Part shown: one piece after another, positions 53,179-63,307 of the stretch
Layout: each line of letters starts with the position of its first letter
How positions within the stretch are numbered: position 1 is the first letter of the stretch
Source of the DNA: Streptomyces sp. SID12488
GTDB lineage: Bacteria > Actinomycetota > Actinomycetes > Streptomycetales > Streptomycetaceae
Length of the DNA: 64,000 bases
Assembly (NCBI RefSeq): GCF_010548275.1
Contig: NZ_JAAGLT010000010.1
Span: 186,001 to 250,000 of the forward strand
Reading direction: 5' to 3'
The notes under the pieces: model-generated
Database searches by the model: none
What the model was told of the DNA's origin: nothing
Seen by the model: the letters and a program-made list of their open reading frames with translations, nothing else
Made by a program: the position numbers and the translations under genes

Positions 53179-53600
53179 CAGTCGGCGACCAGTTCCTCGG
53201 CCCCCTCCTCGGAGGGGATCGTGTAGAAGGGAAAGACCAGGTTGCGCCGGTCGTTGGTGGAACGCATGGTGTAGTGCACGTCGATGTAGAGGGTTCCGGC
53301 CTCGACGGCGTCGTAGGCGACGACCACGTCGTCCACCGCGATGCGCGGCTCCCAGCGCTCCAGGGCCTCGCGCACCTGCTGGGCGATGAGTCCGGCGGTG
53401 GCGCCGTCGGCGGGGGCGAAGACGTAGTCGTGGATGCCGCAGCCGAACTCGGGGCGCATGGGGCGCTCGCCGGGTGCGGTGCCGAGGACCAGGCGGATCG
53501 CCTCCTCGATCTCCCGCTCCCGTTCGACCATGCCGATCCCGCCGGTCGGCCCGACGCGCAGCGGGAACGCCCAGCCGCGCCCGATGAACCGGTCGCTCAT
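53178..53600 (-). CDS. CIS baseplate protein gp25/GPW family
   Basis: 140 aa. MSDRFIGRGWAFPLRV, EREIEEAIRLVLGTAPGERP, MRPEFGCGIHDYVFAP match the T4 gp25 lysozyme-like baseplate fold with its conserved Glu-Pro-Arg region (RPMRPEFG). It nucleates sheath assembly on the baseplate. Its ATG overlaps the stop of the mini-PAAR frame (ATGA) and its stop overlaps the gpJ start (TGATG). Confidence 0.9.
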   Translation of the reverse strand: MSDRFIGRGWAFPLRVGPTGGIGMVEREREIEEAIRLVLGTAPGERPMRPEFGCGIHDYVFAPADGATAGLIAQQVREALERWEPRIAVDDVVVAYDAVEAGTLYIDVHYTMRSTNDRRNLVFPFYTIPSEEGAEELVAD

Positions 53601-53713
53601 GACACGCTCCCGATCAGGACGTTGGCGGTGCCGGTGAGGATCATCGCGCCGCACACGGGGCACCCGACCCACAATGGGCGCACACAGTCACGCCGACCGA
53701 ACCGCTCGCCCAT
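53597..53713 (-). CDS. 38-aa mini-PAAR-tail protein
   Basis: The frame starts MGERFGRRDCVRPLWVGCPV and ends CGAMILTGTANVLIGSVS. Its last ~18 residues duplicate the end of the neighbouring PAAR protein (CGAMILTGAPNVLIGGV). Its ATG overlaps the PAAR stop (TGATG) and its stop overlaps the gp25 ATG (ATGA), so it is tightly coupled. It contains one CPVC pair. It may be a translated relic of a partial PAAR duplication or a real small accessory tip protein. Confidence 0.5.
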   Translation of the reverse strand: MGERFGRRDCVRPLWVGCPVCGAMILTGTANVLIGSVS

Positions 53714-54030
53714 CACACGCCCCCGATCAGGACGTTGGGGGCGCCGGTGAGGATCATCGCGCCGCACGTCGTCTGGTCGCGCGCCCGCGCGGCCGGCAGT
53801 CCGCCGATGAGTACCTGGCCCGAGGCGAGCCCGGCCGGGTTGGGCAGGATCACGTTGCCCGGTCCCAGGGCCGCGTGCGGGGGCACGACGCAGGTGTGCA
53901 GACTGCCCACGACGGCGGCGGGACGGCCGCCGATCAGCACCCGGGCCACCGCCACGGCGGCGCCGGGCGGCGGGGTGGCGATCACGCCGCCGTGGTTGGT
54001 GGGGTCACCGGTACGGGCTGCGGCCGGCAT
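53713..54030 (-). CDS. PAAR-domain spike-tip protein
   Basis: 105 aa. PAAR repeats with GDPTNHGGVI, AVARVLIGGRPAAVVG, GSLHTCVVPPH and NVILPNPAGLASGQVLIGG. The His/Cys positions suit the metal at the cone tip. It caps the VgrG-like spike and would pierce the target membrane. It lies 55 bp downstream of the spike gene. Confidence 0.92.
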   Translation of the reverse strand: MPAAARTGDPTNHGGVIATPPPGAAVAVARVLIGGRPAAVVGSLHTCVVPPHAALGPGNVILPNPAGLASGQVLIGGLPAARARDQTTCGAMILTGAPNVLIGGV

Positions 54031-54085
54031 GCGGTGCTCCTTTCGCTGGTCAGGGTGCTGGGCCTCGGTTGAAGGGTGCTGGGCC

Positions 54086-55888
54086 TCAGTTGAGCCGGAT
54101 GAGCGGGGCCGCGACGGTGACGCCCGTGATGCCGCTGACGTTCACGTTGCGTCCGCCGACCGTCACCCCGACCCGGCCCTGGATGTCCACGTTCCGGCCC
54201 GACACGCTCACGTTGCCCTGCCTCGCGTCCAGGGTGATGCCCTTCTTGTCGAGCAGGACGGAGCTGAGGGGCCGTACGCCCTTCCCGGCGTACACCGTCA
54301 GCTCGATCTCGCCCCGCCGTTGGTCGAGGCGTACTTCGAGGCGCTCGTCACCGCTCACGAGCCTGAGGCCGGACTGGCCCTGAGCCCGCGGCGCGTCCAG
54401 GAGCTCCATCCGGTGCCCCGAACGCGACACGATAGAGCGGCGGTTGACCTTCCCGGTGCCCTTGTCGATCAGCGGGACCTTGTGGGTCGACGGCTTGTCC
54501 ACACCGTTGTAGAGCCCGCCGATGACGTACGGGCTGTCCAGCAGGCCCTGTTCGAACCCGACCAGGACCTCGTCGTTGACCTCGGGGCTGAACACGCCTC
54601 CGCCGCCCTTGCCGCCCCACTGCACCGTGCGCACCCAGTCGGTGGTGTAAGTGTCGTCCAGCCAGGGGAACTTGAGCTTCACCGAGCCGCTCTCGGCGCC
54701 GCCGATCTCGCGTACGTCCGTCACCACGCCGATCGCCAGACCCGGCAGGCGCGAGCCGCGCCCGGGCGCGCCCGCGCCGGTCGCCAGGCCGGTCAGGGAG
54801 CGGTCCGGGCTGGCGCTCACCCACACCGTCGTCCGGTACCCGCCGTACGGTTCGATGACGTGCTGCACCGCCGTCGCCGTGTACTTGCCGGAGAACGCCT
54901 GTCCGACGTTGCCGAGCGCCACGGGCTTGCCCGCCCGCAGCTGCGGGTTGCCCTCGGCCACCGCCTCCAGCTCGGCGAAGCCGGCGCTGACCTGGTCGGC
55001 CACCGCGTCCGCGACCGCCGCCGTCTCGGCCAGGGTGCGATACGAGGTGTCCGTGACGGTCAGTTTCGCCTTCCTGCTGAACCGGGCGGCGGCGTCCGTC
55101 GGGCTCAGGCCCGGCACCACCGTGTCACTGATCACCGACAGCTGCCGGGAGACCAGCTGCTTCTTGTTGGTGACGTCCCAGCCGCGCACCTCCACCCGCG
55201 ACGCCCCGTCCGCCGCCGACAGCGAGGCCCGCAGCGCGAGCAGGTTCGCCCCGTACTGCAGCACCATCGGGTCGCGGGACGACGAGGTCGACGGCGCGGG
55301 CGCGCCGGACGCCTTGACCGGCTTGGTGAACTGGAGCAGCCCCTTGTCGTCGACGCGCACCAACGCGCCGCTCTCCGCGGCCAGGAACTGGAGGAAGTCC
55401 CAGTCGGACACGTTCGCCTGCGAGAGCTGCTGGTAGGCGATCTTCCCGGCGTCCACGGTGCCGCAGGCCAGCCCGGCCCCCGCGGCCACCTTGCGGACGA
55501 TCGCCGACGCCGTCATGTTCCGGTACGCCACCACCTTCCGGCCCCGTTGCAGGCGGTGCGCCTTGGAGTAGGCGCGCACCACGGTGAACGTGCCCGTGCT
55601 GTCCTGGTCCAGTTCGAGGGCCGTCACCTCGCCGTTGAACAGCGGCTCGCGGGCCCGCCCTGACACGGTCACCACCGACACCTTCAGGGGGGTGCCGATG
55701 GTGATGCCCGTCGCCTGCAGGAACTCGTGGTCGGGGTCGCGGAAGGTGAGCTGTGCCGCGTCGGGCAGGCCCACGTTCTCGTCCACCACGCAGCTCACCA
55801 GCTGGGCGGCCCAGATCTGCGGAAGTTCGGTGGGCGCCTCCACCACGGGGTCCGCCGCGAACAACCGGCCCCTTGCCTCGGCGGTCAT
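54086..55888 (-). CDS. VgrG-like central spike protein
   Basis: 600 aa. N-terminal gp27-like part (LPQIWAAQLVSCVVDENVG; QQLSQANVSDWDFLQFLAAE), an OB/gp5-like module (GLAIGVVTDVREIGGAESGS, VKLKFPWLDDTYTTDWVRTV, NDEVLVGFEQGLLDSPYVIG), and a C-terminal needle of beta-prism repeats (NVDIQGRVGVTVGGRNVNVS). No extra toxin domain is attached. It overlaps the LysM-type gene by 4 bp. Confidence 0.9.
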   Translation of the reverse strand: MTAEARGRLFAADPVVEAPTELPQIWAAQLVSCVVDENVGLPDAAQLTFRDPDHEFLQATGITIGTPLKVSVVTVSGRAREPLFNGEVTALELDQDSTGTFTVVRAYSKAHRLQRGRKVVAYRNMTASAIVRKVAAGAGLACGTVDAGKIAYQQLSQANVSDWDFLQFLAAESGALVRVDDKGLLQFTKPVKASGAPAPSTSSSRDPMVLQYGANLLALRASLSAADGASRVEVRGWDVTNKKQLVSRQLSVISDTVVPGLSPTDAAARFSRKAKLTVTDTSYRTLAETAAVADAVADQVSAGFAELEAVAEGNPQLRAGKPVALGNVGQAFSGKYTATAVQHVIEPYGGYRTTVWVSASPDRSLTGLATGAGAPGRGSRLPGLAIGVVTDVREIGGAESGSVKLKFPWLDDTYTTDWVRTVQWGGKGGGGVFSPEVNDEVLVGFEQGLLDSPYVIGGLYNGVDKPSTHKVPLIDKGTGKVNRRSIVSRSGHRMELLDAPRAQGQSGLRLVSGDERLEVRLDQRRGEIELTVYAGKGVRPLSSVLLDKKGITLDARQGNVSVSGRNVDIQGRVGVTVGGRNVNVSGITGVTVAAPLIRLN

Positions 55889-56604
55889 AGCTTCTCCTCA
55901 CCGTCCGCGTCCTGCAGCCCCGGCACCACCAGTTCGGTGCCGGGCGCGAGCGCCATCGGGTCGTCGATTCCGTTCGCTTCCGCGATGGCCCGCCAGGCCG
56001 TCGCGTCGCCGTACTCCCGCCAGGCGAGCATCGCCAGGCTGTCGCCCGCCACCACGGTGTGCGTACTGCGGGCGGTGCGCGAGCCTGACGTGGGGTTCTG
56101 GCCCGCCGGGCCGACGCTCGCCTCCTCGATCGACAGCGCGCAGGTGGCCCGCAGCGGCGTGCCGTCGACGTCGAACAGCGTGTACGACACCGACAGGCTG
56201 GAGAGCACCCCGTCGAACGAGGTCGTCTTGGCGGTGCCCCAGGTGAACCGCACCCACGGGCTGGCCGGCTTCTTGCGGCCCAGGCTGGCCGGGGTCGGCA
56301 CGCACGCCTTCATCAGCTTCTCCACCGCCCGCTCCACGGACTTGTCGTGTTTGGCGGTGGCGTCCAGGAACACCTCCAGGCTCAACGTGCGCGGACCGCT
56401 GCCGACGAACTCGGGCAGCGCCGACTCCCCCGCCATCCGGGACGGGGAGCGCCGCCACTCGGTGGTCTTGTTCAGCTGCAGGGTCGAGGGGTTGAACTGG
56501 AGGTCGAGGTGTGTGATGGTCCCGCCGGGCTTCGCGCCGACCGACGCCGGGGGCTCCTTCAGGGTCAGCTTGGCCCTGGCCCGGCTGGTGCGTGTTGGTG
56601 ACAT
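55885..56604 (-). CDS. CIS tube-initiator/adaptor protein with LysM domain
   Basis: 239 aa. The N-terminal ~170 residues are the CIS tube-protein domain (LDLQFNPSTLQLNKTTEWRR; GPRTLSLEVFLDA; FDGVLSSLSVSYTLFDVDGT), followed by a C-terminal LysM (HTVVAGDSLAMLAWREYGDA; PGTELVVPG). In Afp/PVC systems the equivalent joins spike and tube. It is coupled to the spike gene. Confidence 0.88.
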   Translation of the reverse strand: MSPTRTSRARAKLTLKEPPASVGAKPGGTITHLDLQFNPSTLQLNKTTEWRRSPSRMAGESALPEFVGSGPRTLSLEVFLDATAKHDKSVERAVEKLMKACVPTPASLGRKKPASPWVRFTWGTAKTTSFDGVLSSLSVSYTLFDVDGTPLRATCALSIEEASVGPAGQNPTSGSRTARSTHTVVAGDSLAMLAWREYGDATAWRAIAEANGIDDPMALAPGTELVVPGLQDADGEEKL

Positions 56605-56662
56605 GGCGGGACCTCCTTTCCGGGGGCCGATACGTGCTGGGGAAGCGGGCGTTGAGGGTGTG

Positions 56663-57088
56663 TCAGGACGGGCGCAGCCCCTCGTGGGCGATCTCCAGGG
56701 TCTCCACCGCGGCCTGTGAACTGGCGGGGTCGAAGGACGGCCCCTGCCAGCGCACCGGGACGATCCCGAACACCTGCCAGCTGATGATCTTCGTCAGGTC
56801 CGGTTTCAGGGCGACGATCTCGCCGTCCTTGGGCTCCACCCGCTTCAGCGTGTCGTCGAGCCAGCGGGCGATCTTCGCCGTGTCGGCGGTGACCGGCCGG
56901 GTGAGCGTGATGTTCGACCAGGTCACGCGGCCGGGCAGTTGCCAGGTGAAGCCGTTGTTGCCGCCCTCGGCGTACGACTCCATCTCGACCTCGGCGCCCA
57001 TGCCGGAGCAGGTGTGGAAGGCGCCCAGGTCGTTGCCGCCGATCGCGAGCCGGAAGAACACACTCGTCGCGAAGATGTTGTCCGTCAT
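56663..57088 (-). CDS. Second tube-type protein (gp19/Hcp-like)
   Basis: 141 aa. NIFATSVFFRLAIGGNDLGA, FHTCSGMGAEVEMESYAEGG and VTWSNITLTRPVTADTAKIA match phage gp19/T4-like tube proteins. CIS clusters usually encode a main tube protein and one or two baseplate-proximal tube adaptors; the position between LysM adaptor and the large disordered protein suggests the adaptor role here. A separate promoter is not evident. Confidence 0.88.
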   Translation of the reverse strand: MTDNIFATSVFFRLAIGGNDLGAFHTCSGMGAEVEMESYAEGGNNGFTWQLPGRVTWSNITLTRPVTADTAKIARWLDDTLKRVEPKDGEIVALKPDLTKIISWQVFGIVPVRWQGPSFDPASSQAAVETLEIAHEGLRPS

Positions 57089-57111
57089 TCGTCCGTCATC
57101 CGTTCTGGCTC

Positions 57112-60100
57112 TCAGCGGCGTCCGTCGTAGGGGCGGCCCGTGCGGTCCCGGCCTCGGCGCAGTTCGGTGCGCAGCAGCCGGGCCACCGGGTCGAGCAGGC
57201 GGCGCGCCAGGTCGTCCAGGTCGAGGCCGGGGTCGTCCTGGGGTGTCTTCGGTGTCTTGGTGAAGTGGGCCGCGTTCTTGCCGGAGGCGGCGGACGACGT
57301 GGCTGACGCGGAGGCTGCGGAGGCGGGGGCCGCTGAGGACACGGACGCCGACCGCTTCCGGCCGGGTGCCTGAACCTCCTTGGCCTGTGCGCCTGTTTGC
57401 GGCGCGGGGGGCGCGGAGGACGACCGCGGGCGGCCTCGACCGTCGCGCTGCACCGCGAGTGCCGTCTCGCCGGTCCCGCCAGTCCCGTCGGCCGCCGTAA
57501 CGGTCCTCGGCCGGACCACAGGGACGGGTCCCACCGGTGCCGTGGCGGCCGACGGACGGTCGGCGAGCGGCGGCGCCTGCGGGCCGGTCACCGGCAGGGG
57601 CCTCGCCGGTACGGCGGCAACCGGAGCGGCCGTCCCCTGGCGGGTCGGCGCGGGCCGGACGACCGGCACTCGCTGAACGGGAGCCGGGGAACTGGTCGTC
57701 GTCGGTACGCCCGAGCCCTTCGAGCCCTCCGGTCCGGAGTACGGGGCTGCCGCCCGCTGGACCTGCGGTGCGGCCGGGGAGTGGGCGGACGGGCCGGGCA
57801 CCGGGAGCGCGGTGGTCCCGGTGCGGCCTGGCGAGGGCGCCGACGGGCCGGCGGTCGGCGTGGAGTCGCTCCGGGGGGCGGTGAGTGCGCCGGGCCAGCG
57901 CGCCGCCACCACGGGGCGGGCGCCGGAGCGCGAGACGGCGGGCTGTGAAACCCCTTCCGGGGCACGGGTGTTCAGGGTGAGGCGACGCTCGGCGAGCAGC
58001 GAGAGGGTACGAGGTGCCGACGAGGCGGGGTGCGCTGTGGAGCGGGTCACGGGGAGGCCGTGCGGGTCTGCCGAGCCGGAGGGTCCGGCGCCTCCGGTGC
58101 CCTGGGCCACGGCCCGGGCGACGACGACCGGAGCCGGGGCAGCAAGGCCCTGAGGCCGGTACCTGCCCGAGCCGGAACCGGAACCAACTCCCGTGCCTTC
58201 GGCCGTCGTTGCGCGGGCGACGACGACCGGGTCCTGGGCGGTACGGCCCTGGACAGCGCCGTCCCGGGGCCGCTGCCCGTCGACGCCCGACCCGCCGGAA
58301 GCCCGGTCACCTCCCGTGCCTCCAGCCGTCGCCCGCGCAGTGACGGCCGGGCCCCGGGCAGCACCACCCAGGACAGCGGCGTCCCGGGGCCGCTGCCCGT
58401 CGACGCCCGGACCCGAAGCAGCGGGGCCCTGAGTCCGGTGCCCGCCTGAGCCGGAACCGGAGCCTGCTCCCGTGCCCTCGGCCACCGCTCGCGCGACGAC
58501 GACCGGGCCCGGAACGGAGGGGACTCGGGGCTGTTGCCCGCCGGACGTCGTGCCGGGTCGTGGCACGTTCCGGGCCGGGCCTTCCGAACCTGCGGCGCCT
58601 GCCGGACCGTGGGCCGGGGCGGCTGCGGACGGTGTCACCAGCGGTGTGGCGGGGCCGTTTCCGTGGTCCGCGGGGCCGGGCGGCATGGTGCCCCCGGTGG
58701 CGGACGGGTCCGCGAGGCTGCGTTGGACGTCGCCCGTCCCCAGCAGCGGCGCGCCCTGCGTGCGGGGTGCGGCCTCGGCGGTCGTCCGGCCACGATCCGG
58801 CAGGGATGGCGCCGGGGCGGCGCCGGACCCCGGGTCCTGATGTGCCGTAGCACGCTGGATGTCCGGGCGGGAGGCGCGGGCACCGGACGCGGCGGAACCT
58901 GGCACCTCGGCGCTCGGCGGGAGCGCGGACAGCGGAGCGCCGAGGCCACCACGCGCGCGTGCCCCACGGTTGCCGGGGGCGGGGTCGAGGGTGCGGCGCG
59001 GGGCGGCGGGTGCCGTTCCCCTCGTACCGGCGTCGTACGGTCCCGGCGGTCCCGGAGTGCCGCCCGCTCCTTCCGCCTGGCGCTGGACGACGGGCAGCGC
59101 CGGACCGGTCGGACCGGTCGCGGATCCGGCGCCGGGCGCGGGAGCGCCCTGCGCCAACGGTGTTGCCGTGGAAGGCAGTTCACTCAGCGGGGCACCGAGG
59201 GGCCCGCGCCCGGGCTCGCGCGTGGCGGCGCGTTGCACGGGGGCGGAGGCCAGGACGGGTGGGTCGGGGGTGGTGGCGCTGTCGGGCGCCGGTGCGGCGG
59301 TGGGCCGCAGGGCGGGGACGCGGCGCGCGGGTCCGGCGGGGCGCCGGGCGACGGTCAGCGCGGCCCCCACCGGGCGGAGCCGGACGGCCGGGTGGGACAC
59401 GGACACGGCGGAGCCGGCGGCCCGGGATGCCTCCGGCTGCCTGGCTCCCCCGGCGGACTGCGGCCCTGTTGCGGTGCGTTGGACGGCGGGTCCGGAAGGC
59501 GTACGGCCCCCGGAACCGGCCGGCGAACGGGACGGCTCGGCCTGGGCGGGCCGGGGCGTGGCCCCGGCAGCAGCAGCGGGCGGGACCACCGCCACACGTC
59601 GTACCAGCGGGGTCGCGGGAGCAGCCGGTGTCACGACCGGGGCGGCGTCGGGCCGGGCGGCACGTTGGACGGCGGGAGGTGACGAGGAGAGTACAGCGGG
59701 CGAGTCCGCGGACGTGAGGCCGCGGGCCCGCGATGCGGCGTCGCCGCCACCACCACCGCCCCCGCCGCCCGAACGGCCCTTCCCAGCAGTGCTGTTGTCG
59801 CCGGAACGCTCCCCCAGGGGTGCCGGGCCGGACGGCCGTGCGCCCGGACGCGTCCGGCGTGAGACCTGGGTCGTCGGCGTGTCCGCCGTACCCTTGCTCT
59901 CGCTCTCCCCCGGCCCGTCCGCCCCCTGCGGACGCAGCGCCCGGAGCAGCAGCGGACCCCCGGCGCTGTGGGCGGTCCGCGGGGTGGCGGCCGGGCGCGT
60001 GACGCCGCTCACCAGACCGGTCGGGGCGGTGGGCAGCAGGGCGTGGCCGAGGCCGGCGTCGAACGACGGGTTCTGCCAGGAGGCGAGGCCCGAGCGGAAG

Positions 60101-60357
60101 GCCAGGCCGTCGCTGACGCCCAACGGGGCGCGGGAGACGGTGAGTTCCGGCGCGGCGGTGCGGCGCCAGCCGCCGTCCCAGTCGCCGGGCAGGGAGGAAC
60201 CCTGGGCGACGGGCACGGCCGGCGACGGGTCGCTGGGCGCGGACGGCGACGGGCCGTCGGGCGCGCCACGGTCCGGGCCCGCGCCGGACGGACCGTCCCC
60301 CGAGACGCCGGAGCGGTCCGCGGCGGCCCGGCGGCGCAGCCTGTCCCGCCATGCCAT
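57112..60357 (-). CDS. Large disordered Pro/Ala/Gly-rich CIS-locus protein with VQR motifs
   Basis: 1081 aa. Only the ends look ordered: MAWRDRLRRRAAADR at the N-terminus and an amphipathic helix near the C-terminus (DLDDLARRLLDPVARLLRTE). The middle is low complexity, with about nine short V/IQR motifs (AVQRAA, AVQRTA, PVQRAA, VVQRQA, DIQRAT, DVQRSL, QVQRAA, PVQRVP, AVQRDG) and internal repeats such as GVDGQRPRDAAV/GVDGQRPRDGAV (near 58257 and 58379). It is not helical enough for a tape measure. Function unknown; a cargo, lumen or scaffold role is inference from position. Confidence 0.75.
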   Translation of the reverse strand: MAWRDRLRRRAAADRSGVSGDGPSGAGPDRGAPDGPSPSAPSDPSPAVPVAQGSSLPGDWDGGWRRTAAPELTVSRAPLGVSDGLAFRSGLASWQNPSFDAGLGHALLPTAPTGLVSGVTRPAATPRTAHSAGGPLLLRALRPQGADGPGESESKGTADTPTTQVSRRTRPGARPSGPAPLGERSGDNSTAGKGRSGGGGGGGGGDAASRARGLTSADSPAVLSSSPPAVQRAARPDAAPVVTPAAPATPLVRRVAVVPPAAAAGATPRPAQAEPSRSPAGSGGRTPSGPAVQRTATGPQSAGGARQPEASRAAGSAVSVSHPAVRLRPVGAALTVARRPAGPARRVPALRPTAAPAPDSATTPDPPVLASAPVQRAATREPGRGPLGAPLSELPSTATPLAQGAPAPGAGSATGPTGPALPVVQRQAEGAGGTPGPPGPYDAGTRGTAPAAPRRTLDPAPGNRGARARGGLGAPLSALPPSAEVPGSAASGARASRPDIQRATAHQDPGSGAAPAPSLPDRGRTTAEAAPRTQGAPLLGTGDVQRSLADPSATGGTMPPGPADHGNGPATPLVTPSAAAPAHGPAGAAGSEGPARNVPRPGTTSGGQQPRVPSVPGPVVVARAVAEGTGAGSGSGSGGHRTQGPAASGPGVDGQRPRDAAVLGGAARGPAVTARATAGGTGGDRASGGSGVDGQRPRDGAVQGRTAQDPVVVARATTAEGTGVGSGSGSGRYRPQGLAAPAPVVVARAVAQGTGGAGPSGSADPHGLPVTRSTAHPASSAPRTLSLLAERRLTLNTRAPEGVSQPAVSRSGARPVVAARWPGALTAPRSDSTPTAGPSAPSPGRTGTTALPVPGPSAHSPAAPQVQRAAAPYSGPEGSKGSGVPTTTSSPAPVQRVPVVRPAPTRQGTAAPVAAVPARPLPVTGPQAPPLADRPSAATAPVGPVPVVRPRTVTAADGTGGTGETALAVQRDGRGRPRSSSAPPAPQTGAQAKEVQAPGRKRSASVSSAAPASAASASATSSAASGKNAAHFTKTPKTPQDDPGLDLDDLARRLLDPVARLLRTELRRGRDRTGRPYDGRR

Positions 60358-60361
60358 GTGC

Positions 60362-60520
60362 TCAACCGCCTTCGTTCACACGGGTGTTGATACGGGCGAT
60401 CTCCGCCACCCACTGCCGGCGCTCGTCATGGGTCAGGTCGAGGATCTCCTCGCGCCGCCAGTGGAAGTGGTAGGCGATGTACGCGATCTCCTCCCGGAGC
60501 CGGGGAAGGGCGTACGTCAC
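60362..60520 (-). CDS. DUF6760-like small CIS protein
   Basis: 52 aa. It reads MTYALPRLREEIAYIAYHFH, WRREEILDLTHDERRQWVAE, IARINTRVNEGG. It is a small helical protein seen in eCIS loci as a DUF6760-type gene. GTG 60520 overlaps the upstream stop by 4 bp (GTGA), and the stop lies 4 bp from the next ATG, so it is translated within the operon. Easily missed because of its size. Confidence 0.82.
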   Translation of the reverse strand: MTYALPRLREEIAYIAYHFHWRREEILDLTHDERRQWVAEIARINTRVNEGG

Positions 60521-61011
60521 GATTCCCCCAGGCGCCCACCCGAGAGGTCGACCTCGAAGCCGCCCTCGCAGTGCGGGCAGGTCACCGCGGCGCGGGTGTG
60601 GCCCTCGCTGTTGACCCGGCGGTAGAAGTCCTGGAGGAAGGCGACGTCGGTGGCGTACATCCGCTCGACGATCCCGGCGTGCACATCGCTGATCGAGCCG
60701 ATCCGGGTGATCACCTGGCTCAGCAGCACCACGCTCAGGTACGCCGGATTCTCCTTGACCCGCAGGTCGATCTGCGGCCGCAGCTCGTCACGGGCCGTGG
60801 CCAGGCGCATCGAGCCGTGGCGGTGCACCGTGCCCGCCTCGTCGACGTACCCGCGCGGCAGCTCGAACTCGAACTCGGTGCGCAGCCCGTGGTCCTCGCG
60901 GCGTGGCGGGGCGGCGGCGGGACGTGCCGCCGCCTGCTCCGACGCCTGGGCGGGCTCCGTCACCTGGAGGAGCTCCTCCAGGTTGCCCGCCGTCACCGTA
61001 CGACGCCTCAT
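60517..61011 (-). CDS. CIS tail-assembly protein with CxxC
   Basis: 164 aa. Ala/Pro-rich N-terminus, then a conserved body (LRTEFEFELPRGYVDEAGTV, HRHGSMRLATARDELRPQID, VVLLSQVITRIGSISDVHAG) and a C-terminal CPHCEGGFEVDL zinc-type pair. It resembles phage tail-assembly chaperone-like genes placed after tube genes in eCIS loci. The ATG at 61011 overlaps the tube stop by 4 bp; the longer frame is antisense-like. Confidence 0.82.
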   Translation of the reverse strand: MRRRTVTAGNLEELLQVTEPAQASEQAAARPAAAPPRREDHGLRTEFEFELPRGYVDEAGTVHRHGSMRLATARDELRPQIDLRVKENPAYLSVVLLSQVITRIGSISDVHAGIVERMYATDVAFLQDFYRRVNSEGHTRAAVTCPHCEGGFEVDLSGGRLGES

Positions 61012-61448
61012 TCGACGATGATCTCCTCGAACACGATCGTGACCGACTCGGTGGCCGGAGACGACTCGCCCGCCTTCAGGGACGGGCCCTCCCACTTGGA
61101 GGCCCAGCCCTGCATCAGCTGGATGCGGCGGACCGTGTTGCCCTCGGTGTCCTTGATCTCGATGGTGAGGTTCTGCCGCGCGGAGTTCACGGCGCCGTTG
61201 TTCAGGGTCTCCTTGATCCACTTGGTGAACTCGCTGCTCTGGTCGAGTCCCCGGGTGATCGTGATCTCACCTGCCTGGCGGGCGCCGGGCTGCTTGCGGA
61301 TGATCTGCTTGCCCTCGGCGCTGACCTGCTTGACCTCGACGACCTCCTCCTCGACGGTCAGTCCGCTGATCTCCTGGATCGACTCGACCAGATAGCCGCC
61401 GAGCTGCACGCCGAAGACGTGGGTGGAAAGAGCATCACCTGTTGACAT
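61008..61448 (-). CDS. CIS inner tube protein
   Basis: 146 aa. MSTGDALSTHVFGVQLGGYL, SIQEISGLTVEEEVVEVKQV, GEITITRGLDQSSEFTKWIK and TVRRIQLMQGWASKWEGPSL match the gp19-type tube of contractile systems. Hexamers stack inside the sheath to form the injected tube. It lies 58 bp downstream of the sheath gene. Confidence 0.94.
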   Translation of the reverse strand: MSTGDALSTHVFGVQLGGYLVESIQEISGLTVEEEVVEVKQVSAEGKQIIRKQPGARQAGEITITRGLDQSSEFTKWIKETLNNGAVNSARQNLTIEIKDTEGNTVRRIQLMQGWASKWEGPSLKAGESSPATESVTIVFEEIIVE

Positions 61449-61506
61449 GACTGTCTGTCACCTTTCCTTGCGGGTCTTTTTCACTGCGTCTCTACCGACC
61501 CGCAGG

Positions 61507-63063
<1,557 letters not shown>

Positions 63064-63307
63064 GCTCGCTCCTTCGCGTCCTGCGGATCGGACATGTGTC
63101 CGGGTCGATTCTGCGCGGGGGTCCACCGGGACGACAGGGCCGCGGGGACCTGGCGAGGGGCAGGATCACTGCCTCCGTCTGCCTGTGCGAACCGTCCGGC
63201 CGCCGCCCGGACTTGCCCTCGCTCTGCCCGCGCGGGCCTGGACAGCCGGTTCGCCCGAGCGGTCCCCTGGGGGCCGCAGCAAGGGTGCGCCAACGAGGAG
63301 GCAGTAG

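Noticed and set aside
57112..60357. Tape-measure protein
   Set aside because: The sequence is Pro/Gly/Ala-rich and disordered rather than long helical; the real tape measure is probably beyond the window.
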